A stretch of DNA of 25,113 nt from an uncultured Catenibacillus sp. (GCA_934339005.1 CAKRHR010000042.1:1-25113), one strand, 5' to 3'. Counted from the first letter of the stretch, positions 1 through 7,963 are shown. Notes: generated from the letters alone by a model not told the origin. Made by a program: numbers and translations.

Positions 1-126
1 GGTGTGCATGCGGCAAAGATGATGGCAGAACGTCTGCAGACAGGTGAAAATCAAAATGAAGTCCTGCATGCAAGAATTATTGATTTTGCCGAGCAGATAC
101 CAATATTTAATTCTCCAATAGAATAA
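1..126 (+). CDS. 3' end of a gene, possibly a LacI/GalR-family regulator (partial)
   Basis: The reading frame is open from the first base and ends in TAA at 124-126, leaving the last 41 residues of a protein. The visible tail contains A-A-K-M-M-A-E-R-L-Q-T-G-E and then an alternating hydrophobic stretch. This resembles the last helix and strand of LacI/GalR-family sugar-binding domains, which usually read A-x-x-L-L-x-x-I-x-G, then a short strand. The match is by eye on a short fragment. A LacI-type operator lies about 270 bases downstream at 398-409, ahead of the sulfatase operon, which fits a local regulator. It could be some other alpha/beta protein. A strong hairpin terminator follows at 168-235. 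Confidence 0.4.
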   Translation, partial: GVHAAKMMAERLQTGENQNEVLHARIIDFAEQIPIFNSPIE

Positions 127-167
127 TAACATACAAAGTTGAATGCGTTATAAAGAGCAAAAATAAA

Positions 168-235
168 AACATCTGAATTTCTAAATGATTAATTTTTTGA
201 TTAGAGTAATAATTTAGAGATTCAGATGTTTTTTT
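168..235 (+). terminator. Rho-independent terminator of the upstream gene
   Basis: The arms 168-186 and 212-230 are complementary over 19 positions with one G-U pair. A run of T follows at 229-235. The stem is AT-rich but long, and it sits about 40 bases after the stop codon of the upstream gene. It separates that gene from the sulfatase operon. Confidence 0.8.
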
Positions 236-352
236 ATGAAAAAATGATCCTGAGGAACACTATAATATTGCAAATAAAACACCGGAAGTATTATCTGAGA
301 AAAAAACAACTGAATCGAAAGTTGAAAATAAGAGAAAAAATGGAAGAAGAAA

Positions 353-381
353 TTGACGAAAAAAATAAAAGATGATATTAT
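353..381 (+). promoter_or_regulatory. Sigma-A promoter of the sulfatase operon
   Basis: TTGACG at 353-358, a 17-base spacer, and TATTAT at 376-381 (five of six consensus bases at each box). Transcription should start near 388, just upstream of the palindrome at 398-409. The leader to the first sulfatase would be about 187 bases. Confidence 0.6.
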
Positions 382-397
382 TATAAACAGTGGCGAC

Positions 398-409
398 TTA
401 AACGTTTAA
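398..409. promoter_or_regulatory. LacI-type operator palindrome
   Basis: TTAAACGTTTAA is a perfect 12-base palindrome with a central CG flanked by A/T, the usual form of LacI/GalR-family operators. It lies about 10 to 22 bases after the predicted transcription start of the sulfatase operon, where bound repressor would block transcription. A CcpA catabolite site is a weaker alternative, because the outer TG/CA of a cre box is missing. Confidence 0.55.
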
Positions 410-574
410 ATTATTTTAACTGGGAAATATTTGAATAGGGCTTACGACAATATATTTTGAAAAATAAAAGTGAATTAAGAGAAAAAATATACGATGAAAA
501 AAATTATATGATGTAGGTGTATTCCAAAATAAAAAAATATAACAATTAATTATAACAAGCGAGTGTGAGAACAA

Positions 575-2023
575 ATGAATTATGTATTACTATTTCCAGA
601 TGAAATGCGGGCAGAGAGTCTTGGCTGCTATGGACATCCGGTGGTGAAGACGCCGAATATGGATGCCCTTGCAAGAGAAGGTGTATTATTTGAAAATAAT
701 TATACGGCACATCCTGTATGTGGACCATCACGTTCGTGTATTGCGAGCGGCTGGTATCCACATGTAGATGGCAAAAGGACTTTTTATCTGCCAATAGAAA
801 CAGATCCGAATATGTTTGTGCCGCTGCGTGAATCCGGCTTTACAACAGCACATGCAGGTAAGGATGATATGTTTACCCATGAGGCGATGGACAAAGTATT
901 TTCAGAATTTTTGCCGTTTTACCGGGGCGATATTATCCGTAAAAGACAATTAAAGGCAATCCCTGAGGCCAGATACTCCATGCTTTATCCGCCGGTTGCA
1001 GACGAAGATGCAAGTGAACTTGGAGATGCAAAGACGACAAGAGATGCGATAGATTTTATCGGCAGACATGCAGGTGATGACAAGCCGTTTTTCCTGATGG
1101 TATCCTGGACATTTCCACATCCGCCATACACTTGTCCGGAAAGTTTTTATAATATGTACGACCCGGATACGATGCCTGTGCGCAGAAATATGACCTGGAA
1201 TGAAAATAAGCCGGAATTATACGATGATTTGCGCAAATACAGGGAACATGATCAGTACGATACAAAGATATACAGAAAAATCAATGCGGTATATCATGGT
1301 ATGATTTCATATATTGATGCACAGATGGGCGAAATTATCAATGAACTTAAAGCACAAAATATTTATGACGACACAACGATTATTGTTTGTTCAGATCATG
1401 GCGACTTTGCCGGAGATGCAGAACTTCTGGAAAAATGGCCATCAGATATGACAGATATGATTACAAGAGTGCCACTGATTATCCGCAGACCGGGCGGTGC
1501 AAAAAATCATCGTGTACATACACCGACACAGTCCATTGATATTTTACCGACGATTCTTGATTATGAGGGCGTGACACTGGATTATCTGCAGTTTGGCGTG
1601 TCATTAAAACCACAGATTGAAGGGGACGACGGTGATACTGAACGTGCAGTATATACGGAAGGTGGTTATGATACACATGAGCCATGGTGCTTTGAACCGA
1701 CATGTTTTAAAGGAACATATCTTGATTTTCCACAGGTTGAGGGCACAGATTATTATCCGAAATGCAGACAGCAGCAGGAGGTGCCGGACAGTGTATGTCG
1801 CGTATTGATGCAGCGATATAAAAACTGGAAGCTGATTGTCCGGACGAATGGACAAAATGAATTATACGATATGGAAAAAGACCCGGTAGAAGCCAATAAT
1901 CTTTATGGATTGCCTGAGTACAAAGAAGTTCAGGAAAAATTGACAGCGAAAATGCTCACATGGATGATTCACAGTTCTGATGTGGTGCCAAAAGACCCTG
2001 CGTATCGTGGCGGAAAACGTTAA
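575..2023 (+). CDS. Sulfatase 1 (Cys-type, S1 family, cytoplasmic)
   Basis: A 482-residue arylsulfatase-superfamily hydrolase predicted to remove sulfate esters from a sugar. The maturation signature C-G-P-S-R is at residues 49-53; Cys49 should be oxidised to formylglycine by the radical SAM enzyme encoded at 3911. Asp9 near the start and S-D-H-G at 273-276 are the expected calcium-site regions, and A-G-K-D-D holds the conserved catalytic lysine. The protein starts directly at the first beta strand of the fold, so there is no signal peptide and it should act in the cytoplasm on imported, probably small, sulfated saccharides. It is a paralogue of sulfatase 3: 48 of the first 64 residues are identical. 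Substrate cannot be told from sequence; host mucin or glycosaminoglycan fragments are plausible for a gut organism. Confidence 0.93.
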   Translation: MNYVLLFPDEMRAESLGCYGHPVVKTPNMDALAREGVLFENNYTAHPVCGPSRSCIASGWYPHVDGKRTFYLPIETDPNMFVPLRESGFTTAHAGKDDMFTHEAMDKVFSEFLPFYRGDIIRKRQLKAIPEARYSMLYPPVADEDASELGDAKTTRDAIDFIGRHAGDDKPFFLMVSWTFPHPPYTCPESFYNMYDPDTMPVRRNMTWNENKPELYDDLRKYREHDQYDTKIYRKINAVYHGMISYIDAQMGEIINELKAQNIYDDTTIIVCSDHGDFAGDAELLEKWPSDMTDMITRVPLIIRRPGGAKNHRVHTPTQSIDILPTILDYEGVTLDYLQFGVSLKPQIEGDDGDTERAVYTEGGYDTHEPWCFEPTCFKGTYLDFPQVEGTDYYPKCRQQQEVPDSVCRVLMQRYKNWKLIVRTNGQNELYDMEKDPVEANNLYGLPEYKEVQEKLTAKMLTWMIHSSDVVPKDPAYRGGKR

Positions 2024-2098
2024 AAGTCAAATGCGTAAGAAAATCAAAAAGTATTTAAGATAATTTGAAAAAAATCTCAGTTTGTTTTCTGAAAGTTA

Positions 2099-2174
2099 TA
2101 TCTATTTTAAAGAGAATATGGAAAATAACTAAAATAGCAGATGTTATGACCTGAAAAACATGTTAAAATAGATA
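2099..2174. repeat. Inverted repeat between sulfatase genes 1 and 2
   Basis: TATCTATTTTAA at 2099-2110 is repeated in perfect inverted form at 2163-2174. The 52-base loop contains a third related piece (CTAAAATAG) and a small ATGTT/AACAT stem. It lies in the 291-base gap between sulfatase 1 and the chosen start of sulfatase 2. No T-run follows, so it is not a normal terminator. I see no convincing promoter in this gap, so co-transcription with the gene upstream is assumed; the repeat could be an mRNA-processing hairpin or a protein-binding site. Confidence 0.45.
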
Positions 2175-2314
2175 AACAATGTAAAAAGGGTCTGATGTTG
2201 ATGCAATGTTGATACTGTAGTATTGATATGTGGAATTATACGAAAAGTATGCTTTCAAAGCAGCAGGTTTCGAAGAAAAAGAAGACATCGGATGAGAGAA
2301 GGAGATACAAAAAA

Positions 2315-3889
2315 ATGAGTAATCAGCCAAATGTAATATTAATGTTTATCGATGATCTCGGATATGGAGATTTATCCTGTTTTAATGAAAATTCAAAAAT
2401 AAAAACACCTCATATTGACAGATTATGTGAGCATGGCGTGCAGCTCACCGACTGTCATTCTACATCAGCACTTTGTACACCGTCCAGATATGGTCTGATG
2501 ACTGGTCGTTATAACTGGCGGTCAAGATTAAAACAAAGCGTGCTTCCTGGTGGGGCAGCGCCATTGATCGAAGAAGGCCGTTCAACACTTGCAACGATGT
2601 TTAAGAAGCATGGCTATTATACAGCGGCCGTTGGAAAATGGCATCTTGGCCTTGGATGGGAACGCAAAGCAATTGATGGTAAAGAATATGGTATCGAGGA
2701 TGAAGTCAGAGAAAAATTAAAAGTACCTGGGGCAGAAGGTTTCCTGCTTGATGGCATGGGCATTGATTTTACAAAGCCATTAAAGGTAAGTCCGAATGAC
2801 TATGGTTTTGATTATTTCTTTGGCACAGCGGCATCTTTAGATCAGCCGCCATATACATATATTGAAAACAGACAGGCACTGGCGGTTCCTGACCATGTGA
2901 CGGGTGTGTTCCCTCTGGACAGAACCGGTGCAACCCAGCAGCAGTTATGGCAGAGAGGACCTGCGGCACCGGGCTATGATTTTGAAAAAGTTATCCCGGA
3001 TATGCATGCAAAGGTGCTTGAGATCATTGATGCTCATGCCAATGATGAAAATCCATTTTTCCTGTATTATCCGACACATGCTGTACATGGTCCATTACTG
3101 CCACCGGCAGAATTTAAAGGTAAGAGTGGATTAAATGCCTATGCGGATATGGTGCTTTATCTTGATTATCTTGTGGGTACAATGCAGGATAAATTAAAAG
3201 AAAAAGGTATTGAAGAGAATACAATCTTTATTTTTGCTAGTGATAATGGTTGCAGTGGTGTGGCGGATTATCCATTCTTAACAGCACATGGACACAATCC
3301 TAGTTATGTGTTCCGTGGCAAAAAGACAGATATTTATGAGGGCGGTCACAGAATCCCTGCGATTATTTCATGGCCGGATAAATATAAAGCAGCCAGAGCA
3401 TGCGACCAGATGACATGCTTAAGTGACTTATATGCTACATTTGCTGAGATGCTTGGTGAAGATATTCCTGACAATGCCGGTGAGGATTCTATCAGTCTGA
3501 TGCCTGCATTGCATGAAAATAAAAAAGTCAGAAACAGTGTGGTACATTCTTCCGGTAACGGCAGCTTTTCTATCCGCACACAGGACTGGAAGCTGGAACT
3601 TTGCAGAGATGCAGGCAGTGGCATGGACAAGTCCGTATTTGAACCGACAACATCTGAGAAAGTACCATATCAGTTGTACAATCTGACAGAGGATATTTCT
3701 GAAAAACGCAATGTAGCAGACAAACATCCTGATATCTGTCTTGAGATGATGGAGGAATTGATGGCGATTGTTGAAAATGGCCGCTCCACAAAAGGAGAAC
3801 ATCAGGAAAATGCAGGTACTGATTCATGGAAACAGCTTCAGAATCTTTATGAGATGCTTAAGAAAATCCAGAAAAATGCGGGTGAATAA
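2315..3889 (+). CDS. Sulfatase 2 (arylsulfatase-like, Cys-type, cytoplasmic)
   Basis: A 524-residue sulfatase from a different subfamily than its two neighbours. The N-terminal metal-site motif F-I-D-D-L-G-Y-G-D includes Asp13 and Asp14. The maturation signature C-T-P-S-R is at residues 54-58, followed by the S1-family block G-K-W-H-L-G. A second metal-site motif S-D-N-G is at 309-312. There is no signal peptide. The ATG at 2315 was chosen because AAGGAG (2299-2304) stands 10 bases before it and the fold begins a few residues later. The frame stays open to 2228, but that extension is a lysine-rich tail with no ribosome-binding site. The gene ends 21 bases before the maturase gene, which suggests one transcript. 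Substrate unknown; its difference from sulfatases 1 and 3 suggests another sulfate position or sugar. Confidence 0.93.
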   Translation: MSNQPNVILMFIDDLGYGDLSCFNENSKIKTPHIDRLCEHGVQLTDCHSTSALCTPSRYGLMTGRYNWRSRLKQSVLPGGAAPLIEEGRSTLATMFKKHGYYTAAVGKWHLGLGWERKAIDGKEYGIEDEVREKLKVPGAEGFLLDGMGIDFTKPLKVSPNDYGFDYFFGTAASLDQPPYTYIENRQALAVPDHVTGVFPLDRTGATQQQLWQRGPAAPGYDFEKVIPDMHAKVLEIIDAHANDENPFFLYYPTHAVHGPLLPPAEFKGKSGLNAYADMVLYLDYLVGTMQDKLKEKGIEENTIFIFASDNGCSGVADYPFLTAHGHNPSYVFRGKKTDIYEGGHRIPAIISWPDKYKAARACDQMTCLSDLYATFAEMLGEDIPDNAGEDSISLMPALHENKKVRNSVVHSSGNGSFSIRTQDWKLELCRDAGSGMDKSVFEPTTSEKVPYQLYNLTEDISEKRNVADKHPDICLEMMEELMAIVENGRSTKGEHQENAGTDSWKQLQNLYEMLKKIQKNAGE

Positions 3890-3910
3890 ATAGAAAGCGA
3901 GGGTACACAG

Positions 3911-5035
3911 ATGCCTCCAATCAGTTTACTGATCAAGCCGGCTTCCGGTTTATGCAACATGAAATGTGATTATTGTTTTTATTGTGATGAAACGAAAAAA
4001 CGTTCACAGGAATCTTTTGGTCTTATGAGTGAAGCTACATTAAAAAATGTGATCCGAAAGACAGTACTTAGAGCAGAAGGTGCGTGCACGATTGCATTTC
4101 AGGGCGGAGAACCAACATTGTGTGGTTTGGATTTCTTTAAAAAAGCAGTTGAATATGCAGAACATTTTAATCGAAAAGGTATTCGCATTGATTTTGCACT
4201 TCAGACAAATGGATTGGCTATCACTGAAGAATGGTGTGAGTTTTTTGCAAAAAATCATTTTTTAATCGGTATATCGATTGATGGATTAAGAGAAATTCAT
4301 AACACCTACCGCCATACCAAGGCTGGAGAGGATACATATGAGCGTATTTTAAAAACAACGCAGTTGTTTGATAAGTATCATGTTGAATATAATGTACTCA
4401 CGGTCATTCATAGGGAAACTGCTCAGCAAATTAAAGATATTTACAGACGCTACCGGGAAAATGGTTGGGATTACATGCAATTTATTACATGTTTAGATCC
4501 GCTTGGTGAAGCGAGAGGACAGAAAACATATTCATTATTACCGCAAATGTATGGTCAGTTTTTAATTGATTTATTTGATATGTGGTATGATGATTTAAAT
4601 TGCGGGAAAGCGCCTTTTGTACGCCAGTTTGAAAATTATATCGGTATTTTGCTTGGTCATATGCCTGAATCATGTGAGCAGCGCGGCACATGTGGAATAC
4701 AGTATGTTGTCGAAGCTGATGGTGGTGTCTATCCTTGTGATTTTTATGTACTTGACGAATGGAAGCTTGGCAATTTTAATGAAAATCGTATTGATGATAT
4801 TGATGCGATGCGCAAGGATAAAGGATTTTTGGAACGTTCCCGTAATCATCCGCAAAGCTGCAGGGCATGCCGTTGGTTTGCTTTGTGCAGAGGCGGCTGT
4901 TATCGAAGCCGCCTGGGTGAAGAAGAACAAGATACAGGATTAAATTATTTTTGTGAAGGATATAAGATGTTTTTTGAAAAATGCTATGACAGAATGCAGG
5001 TAATTGCCCAAAACATAGCTAAAGCATCTCAATAA
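3911..5035 (+). CDS. Anaerobic sulfatase-maturating enzyme (radical SAM/SPASM)
   Basis: A 374-residue radical SAM enzyme that oxidises the active-site cysteine of sulfatases to C-alpha-formylglycine without oxygen. The S-adenosylmethionine cluster motif C-x3-C-x2-C is at Cys15, Cys19 and Cys22. The SPASM region supplies cysteines at 255, 261, 276, 317, 320, 326, 330 and 348 for two further 4Fe-4S clusters. Y-P-C-D places Asp277 where the catalytic base is in the Clostridium perfringens enzyme. Cysteine spacing, the M-P-P-I-S-L-L-I-K-P-A-S start and total length all match that enzyme closely as I recall it. The gene sits between sulfatase genes, 21 bases after one and 40 before the next, so activator and targets are made together. 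It needs an electron donor such as ferredoxin. Function is very secure. Confidence 0.96.
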   Translation: MPPISLLIKPASGLCNMKCDYCFYCDETKKRSQESFGLMSEATLKNVIRKTVLRAEGACTIAFQGGEPTLCGLDFFKKAVEYAEHFNRKGIRIDFALQTNGLAITEEWCEFFAKNHFLIGISIDGLREIHNTYRHTKAGEDTYERILKTTQLFDKYHVEYNVLTVIHRETAQQIKDIYRRYRENGWDYMQFITCLDPLGEARGQKTYSLLPQMYGQFLIDLFDMWYDDLNCGKAPFVRQFENYIGILLGHMPESCEQRGTCGIQYVVEADGGVYPCDFYVLDEWKLGNFNENRIDDIDAMRKDKGFLERSRNHPQSCRACRWFALCRGGCYRSRLGEEEQDTGLNYFCEGYKMFFEKCYDRMQVIAQNIAKASQ

Positions 5036-5075
5036 ATGAACATCATTAAATGTATAAATGAGAAAGGTGTATTAA

Positions 5076-6536
5076 ATGAATTATGTAATTATATATCCGG
5101 ATGAAATGCGTGCGGAAAGTCTGGCATGTTATGGTCATCCGACAGTAAAGACACCGAATATTGACCAACTGGCAAAAGAAGGCACATTATTTGAGAATAA
5201 CTATACAGCACATCCTGTATGTGTAGCGTCAAGATGTTCACTTGTGACAGGATGGTACCCGCATGTCAGAGGATACAGAAGTCAGTTGAACCTGATGCCG
5301 GATACAGAGTTTAATTTTATTTCAGAACTGAATGAACAGGGATGGACAACAGCACTTGTAGGTAAAGATGATTGTTTTGATGCAGAATCTACAAAACGTT
5401 TGTTTACGGAATATATTCCGTTTCCAGGTGCAAAACGACCAGTAAATGATGGTAAAAAACATTATACAATGATCATGCCTGCTGCAGTTGGAGAGGAAGC
5501 CGATGATCTTCCAGATGCACATTGCTGTAATGATACAATTGATTTTATTAAACGCCATGCACAGGATGAAAATCCGTTTATGTTGTGGGTTAATTTTATT
5601 GCACCGCATCCGCCTTATACATGTCCGGAAAAATACTATAATATGTATCAGGATGCAGATGTTCCGGCATTACGTGATGATACCTGGATTAAAAATAAAC
5701 CGGATTTATACAAATACTGCAGAGATTTCAGAGAAGTTGAAGAAGAAGATCCAGAAGTATTTGTGCGTACAAATGCGATTTATTTAGGTATGATCAGTTT
5801 TGTGGATGATATGGTCGGACAGATTGTGGATACATTGAAAGCACAGGGTATTTATGAAGATACAACAATTGTTATATGTTCAGACCATGGCGATTTTGCT
5901 GGAGATGCTAAATTGGTTGAAAAGTGTCCAAACGGTATGAATGATATGCTGACAAGAGTGCCTTTGATTATCCGCAAACCGGGATGCAACGCTGGACAGC
6001 GTATTAAGACATTGACGCAATCCATAGATATATTCCCGACATTATTTGATTTTGAAAATCTTGAGATTGAACATGATCAGTTTGGTGTTTCACTTAAGAA
6101 ACATATTGAAGATGGTACGGATTTATGTGATCGAGTTGTATATACTGAAGGCGGATATGATATCAGAGAGCCGCAATGCTTTGAAACACTTGGGTCGGAA
6201 GGTTCAATTAAACGTAAATTTATGGGAAAAGGGTCTGTATATTATCCGAAATTGATGCATCAGGAAATGCAGCCGGAGAGTGTATGTAGAACTATTATGC
6301 GCAGAGATAATCAATATAAGGTTGTTGTACGTACTAATGGTCAGCATGAATTGTATGATATGAAAAATGACCCGTTAGAATATCATAATCTGTATGGTGA
6401 TTCTAAATATCAGTCCTTATTTAATGAGTTGTCTATGAAAACATTATTATGGCTGACACATACATCTGATATTGTTCCAAGACCTTCTAAACATGTGAAA
6501 TTCTGGTTTGAAGACATAGATGATGCTAAAAAATAA
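5076..6536 (+). CDS. Sulfatase 3 (Cys-type with C-V-A-S-R signature, cytoplasmic)
   Basis: A 486-residue paralogue of sulfatase 1, with 48 of the first 64 residues identical and the same layout throughout. Asp9 lies at the start, S-D-H-G is at residues 269-272 and P-H-P-P-Y sits in the middle. The maturation site is unusual: residues 49-53 read C-V-A-S-R, so alanine replaces the proline found in both neighbouring sulfatases. Anaerobic maturases are known to accept C-x-A-x-R in some cases, so the protein is probably active, but this is inferred. There is no signal peptide. AAAGGTG provides the ribosome-binding site. It is the last gene of the operon and is followed by a strong terminator at 6570. 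Substrate is probably related to, but not identical with, that of sulfatase 1. Confidence 0.93.
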   Translation: MNYVIIYPDEMRAESLACYGHPTVKTPNIDQLAKEGTLFENNYTAHPVCVASRCSLVTGWYPHVRGYRSQLNLMPDTEFNFISELNEQGWTTALVGKDDCFDAESTKRLFTEYIPFPGAKRPVNDGKKHYTMIMPAAVGEEADDLPDAHCCNDTIDFIKRHAQDENPFMLWVNFIAPHPPYTCPEKYYNMYQDADVPALRDDTWIKNKPDLYKYCRDFREVEEEDPEVFVRTNAIYLGMISFVDDMVGQIVDTLKAQGIYEDTTIVICSDHGDFAGDAKLVEKCPNGMNDMLTRVPLIIRKPGCNAGQRIKTLTQSIDIFPTLFDFENLEIEHDQFGVSLKKHIEDGTDLCDRVVYTEGGYDIREPQCFETLGSEGSIKRKFMGKGSVYYPKLMHQEMQPESVCRTIMRRDNQYKVVVRTNGQHELYDMKNDPLEYHNLYGDSKYQSLFNELSMKTLLWLTHTSDIVPRPSKHVKFWFEDIDDAKK

Positions 6537-6569
6537 ATAAGATAAAATCAAGAATTATGAATGTAAGTT

Positions 6570-6626
6570 ATGCCGATTAAAAAAAGCCAGACTGAAAACT
6601 CTGGCTTTTTAAAGATCGGCATTTTG
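6570..6626 (+). terminator. Terminator of the sulfatase operon
   Basis: A nested hairpin. An inner stem pairs AAAAAGCCAG (6581-6590) with CTGGCTTTTT (6601-6610). An outer stem pairs ATGCCGAT (6570-6577) with ATCGGCAT (6615-6622) and runs into TTTT. It lies about 35 bases after sulfatase 3. Confidence 0.88.
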
Positions 6627-6640
6627 TATTTGACTTATCC

Positions 6641-6669
6641 TTGAATAAGGTAAAAGTATATGCTAGAAT
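6641..6669 (+). promoter_or_regulatory. Promoter of the chaperone-thioredoxin-FTR operon
   Basis: TTGAAT at 6641-6646, a 17-base spacer and TAGAAT at 6664-6669. TGC directly before the -10 box makes an extended -10. Transcription should start near 6676, giving a leader of about 80 bases before the gene at 6759. Confidence 0.65.
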
Positions 6670-6758
6670 TGAGTTATGTAGCGTGTGATTGTTTTGAATT
6701 TTTGAAAAGATAACAGCATGCAACATAAGTAGTAGAATAATAATAAAAGGAGATACTT

Positions 6759-7646
6759 ATGAAGGGGTTTGTTAATGATCTGTATGATATCAACCGCATA
6801 GAGATTCCCGATGATATGTTGAAGGTGTGTGTTGATGAACAGCGTGTTGAAGAAGAAATCCAGAAATTATCATTACGTTTTGCGAAAGAAACAATGGCAG
6901 ATTTGGTAGAAAGAGGAGATATCGTTTATTGTCAGGCAGACAAAGAAAGCTATCCGGATGGCAGAACAATTCTTGTTTACACCGGATTAGATATACCGGG
7001 TACGGAAACTGCAATTGAGGCACTGGTAGGAAAAAAGCCAGGAGATGTAGCAGAAACGGTAATATGTAAAAAATCTGTGACTTTAACGATTGAAAAGATC
7101 ATTCACCGCACTCCGGTAGATGTGGATGATGCATTGATCGCTGATATGGGCATTGATGGTGTGAATACCGTTGAAGATTACAGAAACGATGTCAGAATGC
7201 AGATGATCAAGGATTTGCTGATGGAAAAGAAAAAGATGGCTACAAAGTATATCATTGACCAGCTGTTGGAAAAAAGCACATATAGCTATGATGAGGCTAT
7301 GATGGATGCTTATGTTGATTCTATGATGCCTCAGTATATGAAAGAACTTGAAGAATTTGGAGAAACGATGTCAGAAGAGGAAGTCAGAGCAAGTATTATT
7401 GACCAGTGTAAAGAAAACTGGATGGCTCAGGCTTTTTGTAAACAGCATAGTGTGGAAATAGATGAAGCTGCTGTTGATGAAGAAGTAGGTCGTATGATCG
7501 AGATGATGGAACTGACAGGAGAGCCGGTATCTGATCGTGACGAAATTCGTGAGATGATGCTTCAGAATGAATATTTTAATGGCCTGATCGGTCATATTAA
7601 TCGTATAATTGAGCAGAAAGCAGGTGAAGTTTGTGGCAGTTGTTGA
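6759..7646 (+). CDS. Trigger-factor-like chaperone lacking the ribosome-binding domain
   Basis: A 295-residue protein resembling the FKBP-like and C-terminal domains of trigger factor. Residues about 48-118 follow the trigger-factor prolyl-isomerase pattern (G-D-I-V at the start, A-L-V-G-K-K-P-G-D in the middle, then an I-E-K-I-I strand), but the flap is shortened. Residues about 122-290 are acidic and helical, like the substrate-binding arms. The N-terminal ribosome-docking domain of about 110-150 residues, with its G-F-R-x-G-x-x-P loop, is absent; normal trigger factor has about 430 residues. It should therefore act off the ribosome, in the cytoplasm, since no signal peptide is seen. The last four residues, C-G-S-C, form a thioredoxin-like CxxC at the very C-terminus. 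A strong AAAGGAGATA site precedes the ATG. The next gene, a thioredoxin, overlaps its end, suggesting coupled translation and a redox link. Isomerase activity is uncertain. Confidence 0.75.
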   Translation: MKGFVNDLYDINRIEIPDDMLKVCVDEQRVEEEIQKLSLRFAKETMADLVERGDIVYCQADKESYPDGRTILVYTGLDIPGTETAIEALVGKKPGDVAETVICKKSVTLTIEKIIHRTPVDVDDALIADMGIDGVNTVEDYRNDVRMQMIKDLLMEKKKMATKYIIDQLLEKSTYSYDEAMMDAYVDSMMPQYMKELEEFGETMSEEEVRASIIDQCKENWMAQAFCKQHSVEIDEAAVDEEVGRMIEMMELTGEPVSDRDEIREMMLQNEYFNGLIGHINRIIEQKAGEVCGSC

Positions 7647-7950
7647 ATTAAAAGAGAGTGAATGGAGAGAATTTAAAAACACAGAGTATAGCATTATTGA
7701 TTGTTATGGTGAAAACTGTGTAGCCTGTGTGATGCTTGGACCAATTTTTGATGCAATAGCGGATGAGATGTCAGGTGTTTCATTTGGAAGGATCAATATC
7801 TCATTTTATCCGGAAATTGCTGATGAATATAAGGTGAATGCTATGCCGACACTGCTTTATTTCAGAAACGGCGAGCTTGTACATCAGTCAGTCGGAAGTA
7901 TGGAACGTGAAGAACTTTTGGAAAATATAGCAAGTTTATTATATCAGTAA
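7633..7950 (+). CDS. Thioredoxin-family protein with a C-V-A-C active site
   Basis: A 105-residue single-domain thioredoxin, the standard length. The redox pair is Cys29-V-A-Cys32 in place of the usual C-G-P-C, and an extra cysteine at 24 follows Asp23. The cis-proline loop reads A-M-P-T with Pro72. The GTG at 7633 was chosen because AGGTGA (7622-7627) stands five bases upstream and the resulting N-terminus matches other thioredoxins; an in-frame GTG at 7624 is an alternative. The start lies 14 bases inside the preceding chaperone gene. A ferredoxin-thioredoxin-reductase-like gene follows after 13 bases, so electrons probably come from ferredoxin and not from an NADPH-dependent reductase. No signal peptide. 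The altered CxxC suggests a shifted redox potential or a special partner. Confidence 0.88.
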   Translation: MAVVELKESEWREFKNTEYSIIDCYGENCVACVMLGPIFDAIADEMSGVSFGRINISFYPEIADEYKVNAMPTLLYFRNGELVHQSVGSMEREELLENIASLLYQ

Positions 7951-7963
7951 GGAGTGTTTACAG

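Larger units (their letters stand above)
127..574. other. Intergenic region and long leader upstream of the sulfatase operon
   Basis: This 448-base AT-rich stretch contains the terminator at 168-235, the promoter at 353-381 and the operator at 398-409. The remainder, 410-574, is a leader with no clear attenuator or riboswitch. One frame across 241-516 is open in pieces interrupted by three stops and has no start codon, so no gene is called. The ribosome-binding site before the ATG at 575 is weak (GTGTGAGA). Confidence 0.5.

Noticed and set aside
241..516. A frame that is open in three pieces (stops at 373, 436 and 514) and reads like protein, suggesting a decayed gene.
   Set aside because: It has no start codon, the open pieces are short for such AT-rich DNA, and the same stretch holds a good promoter and operator.
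2228..2314. A longer N-terminus for sulfatase 2 starting at 2228.
   Set aside because: No ribosome-binding site there; the added residues are lysine-rich and unlike a signal peptide, while 2315 has a strong site and fits the fold.
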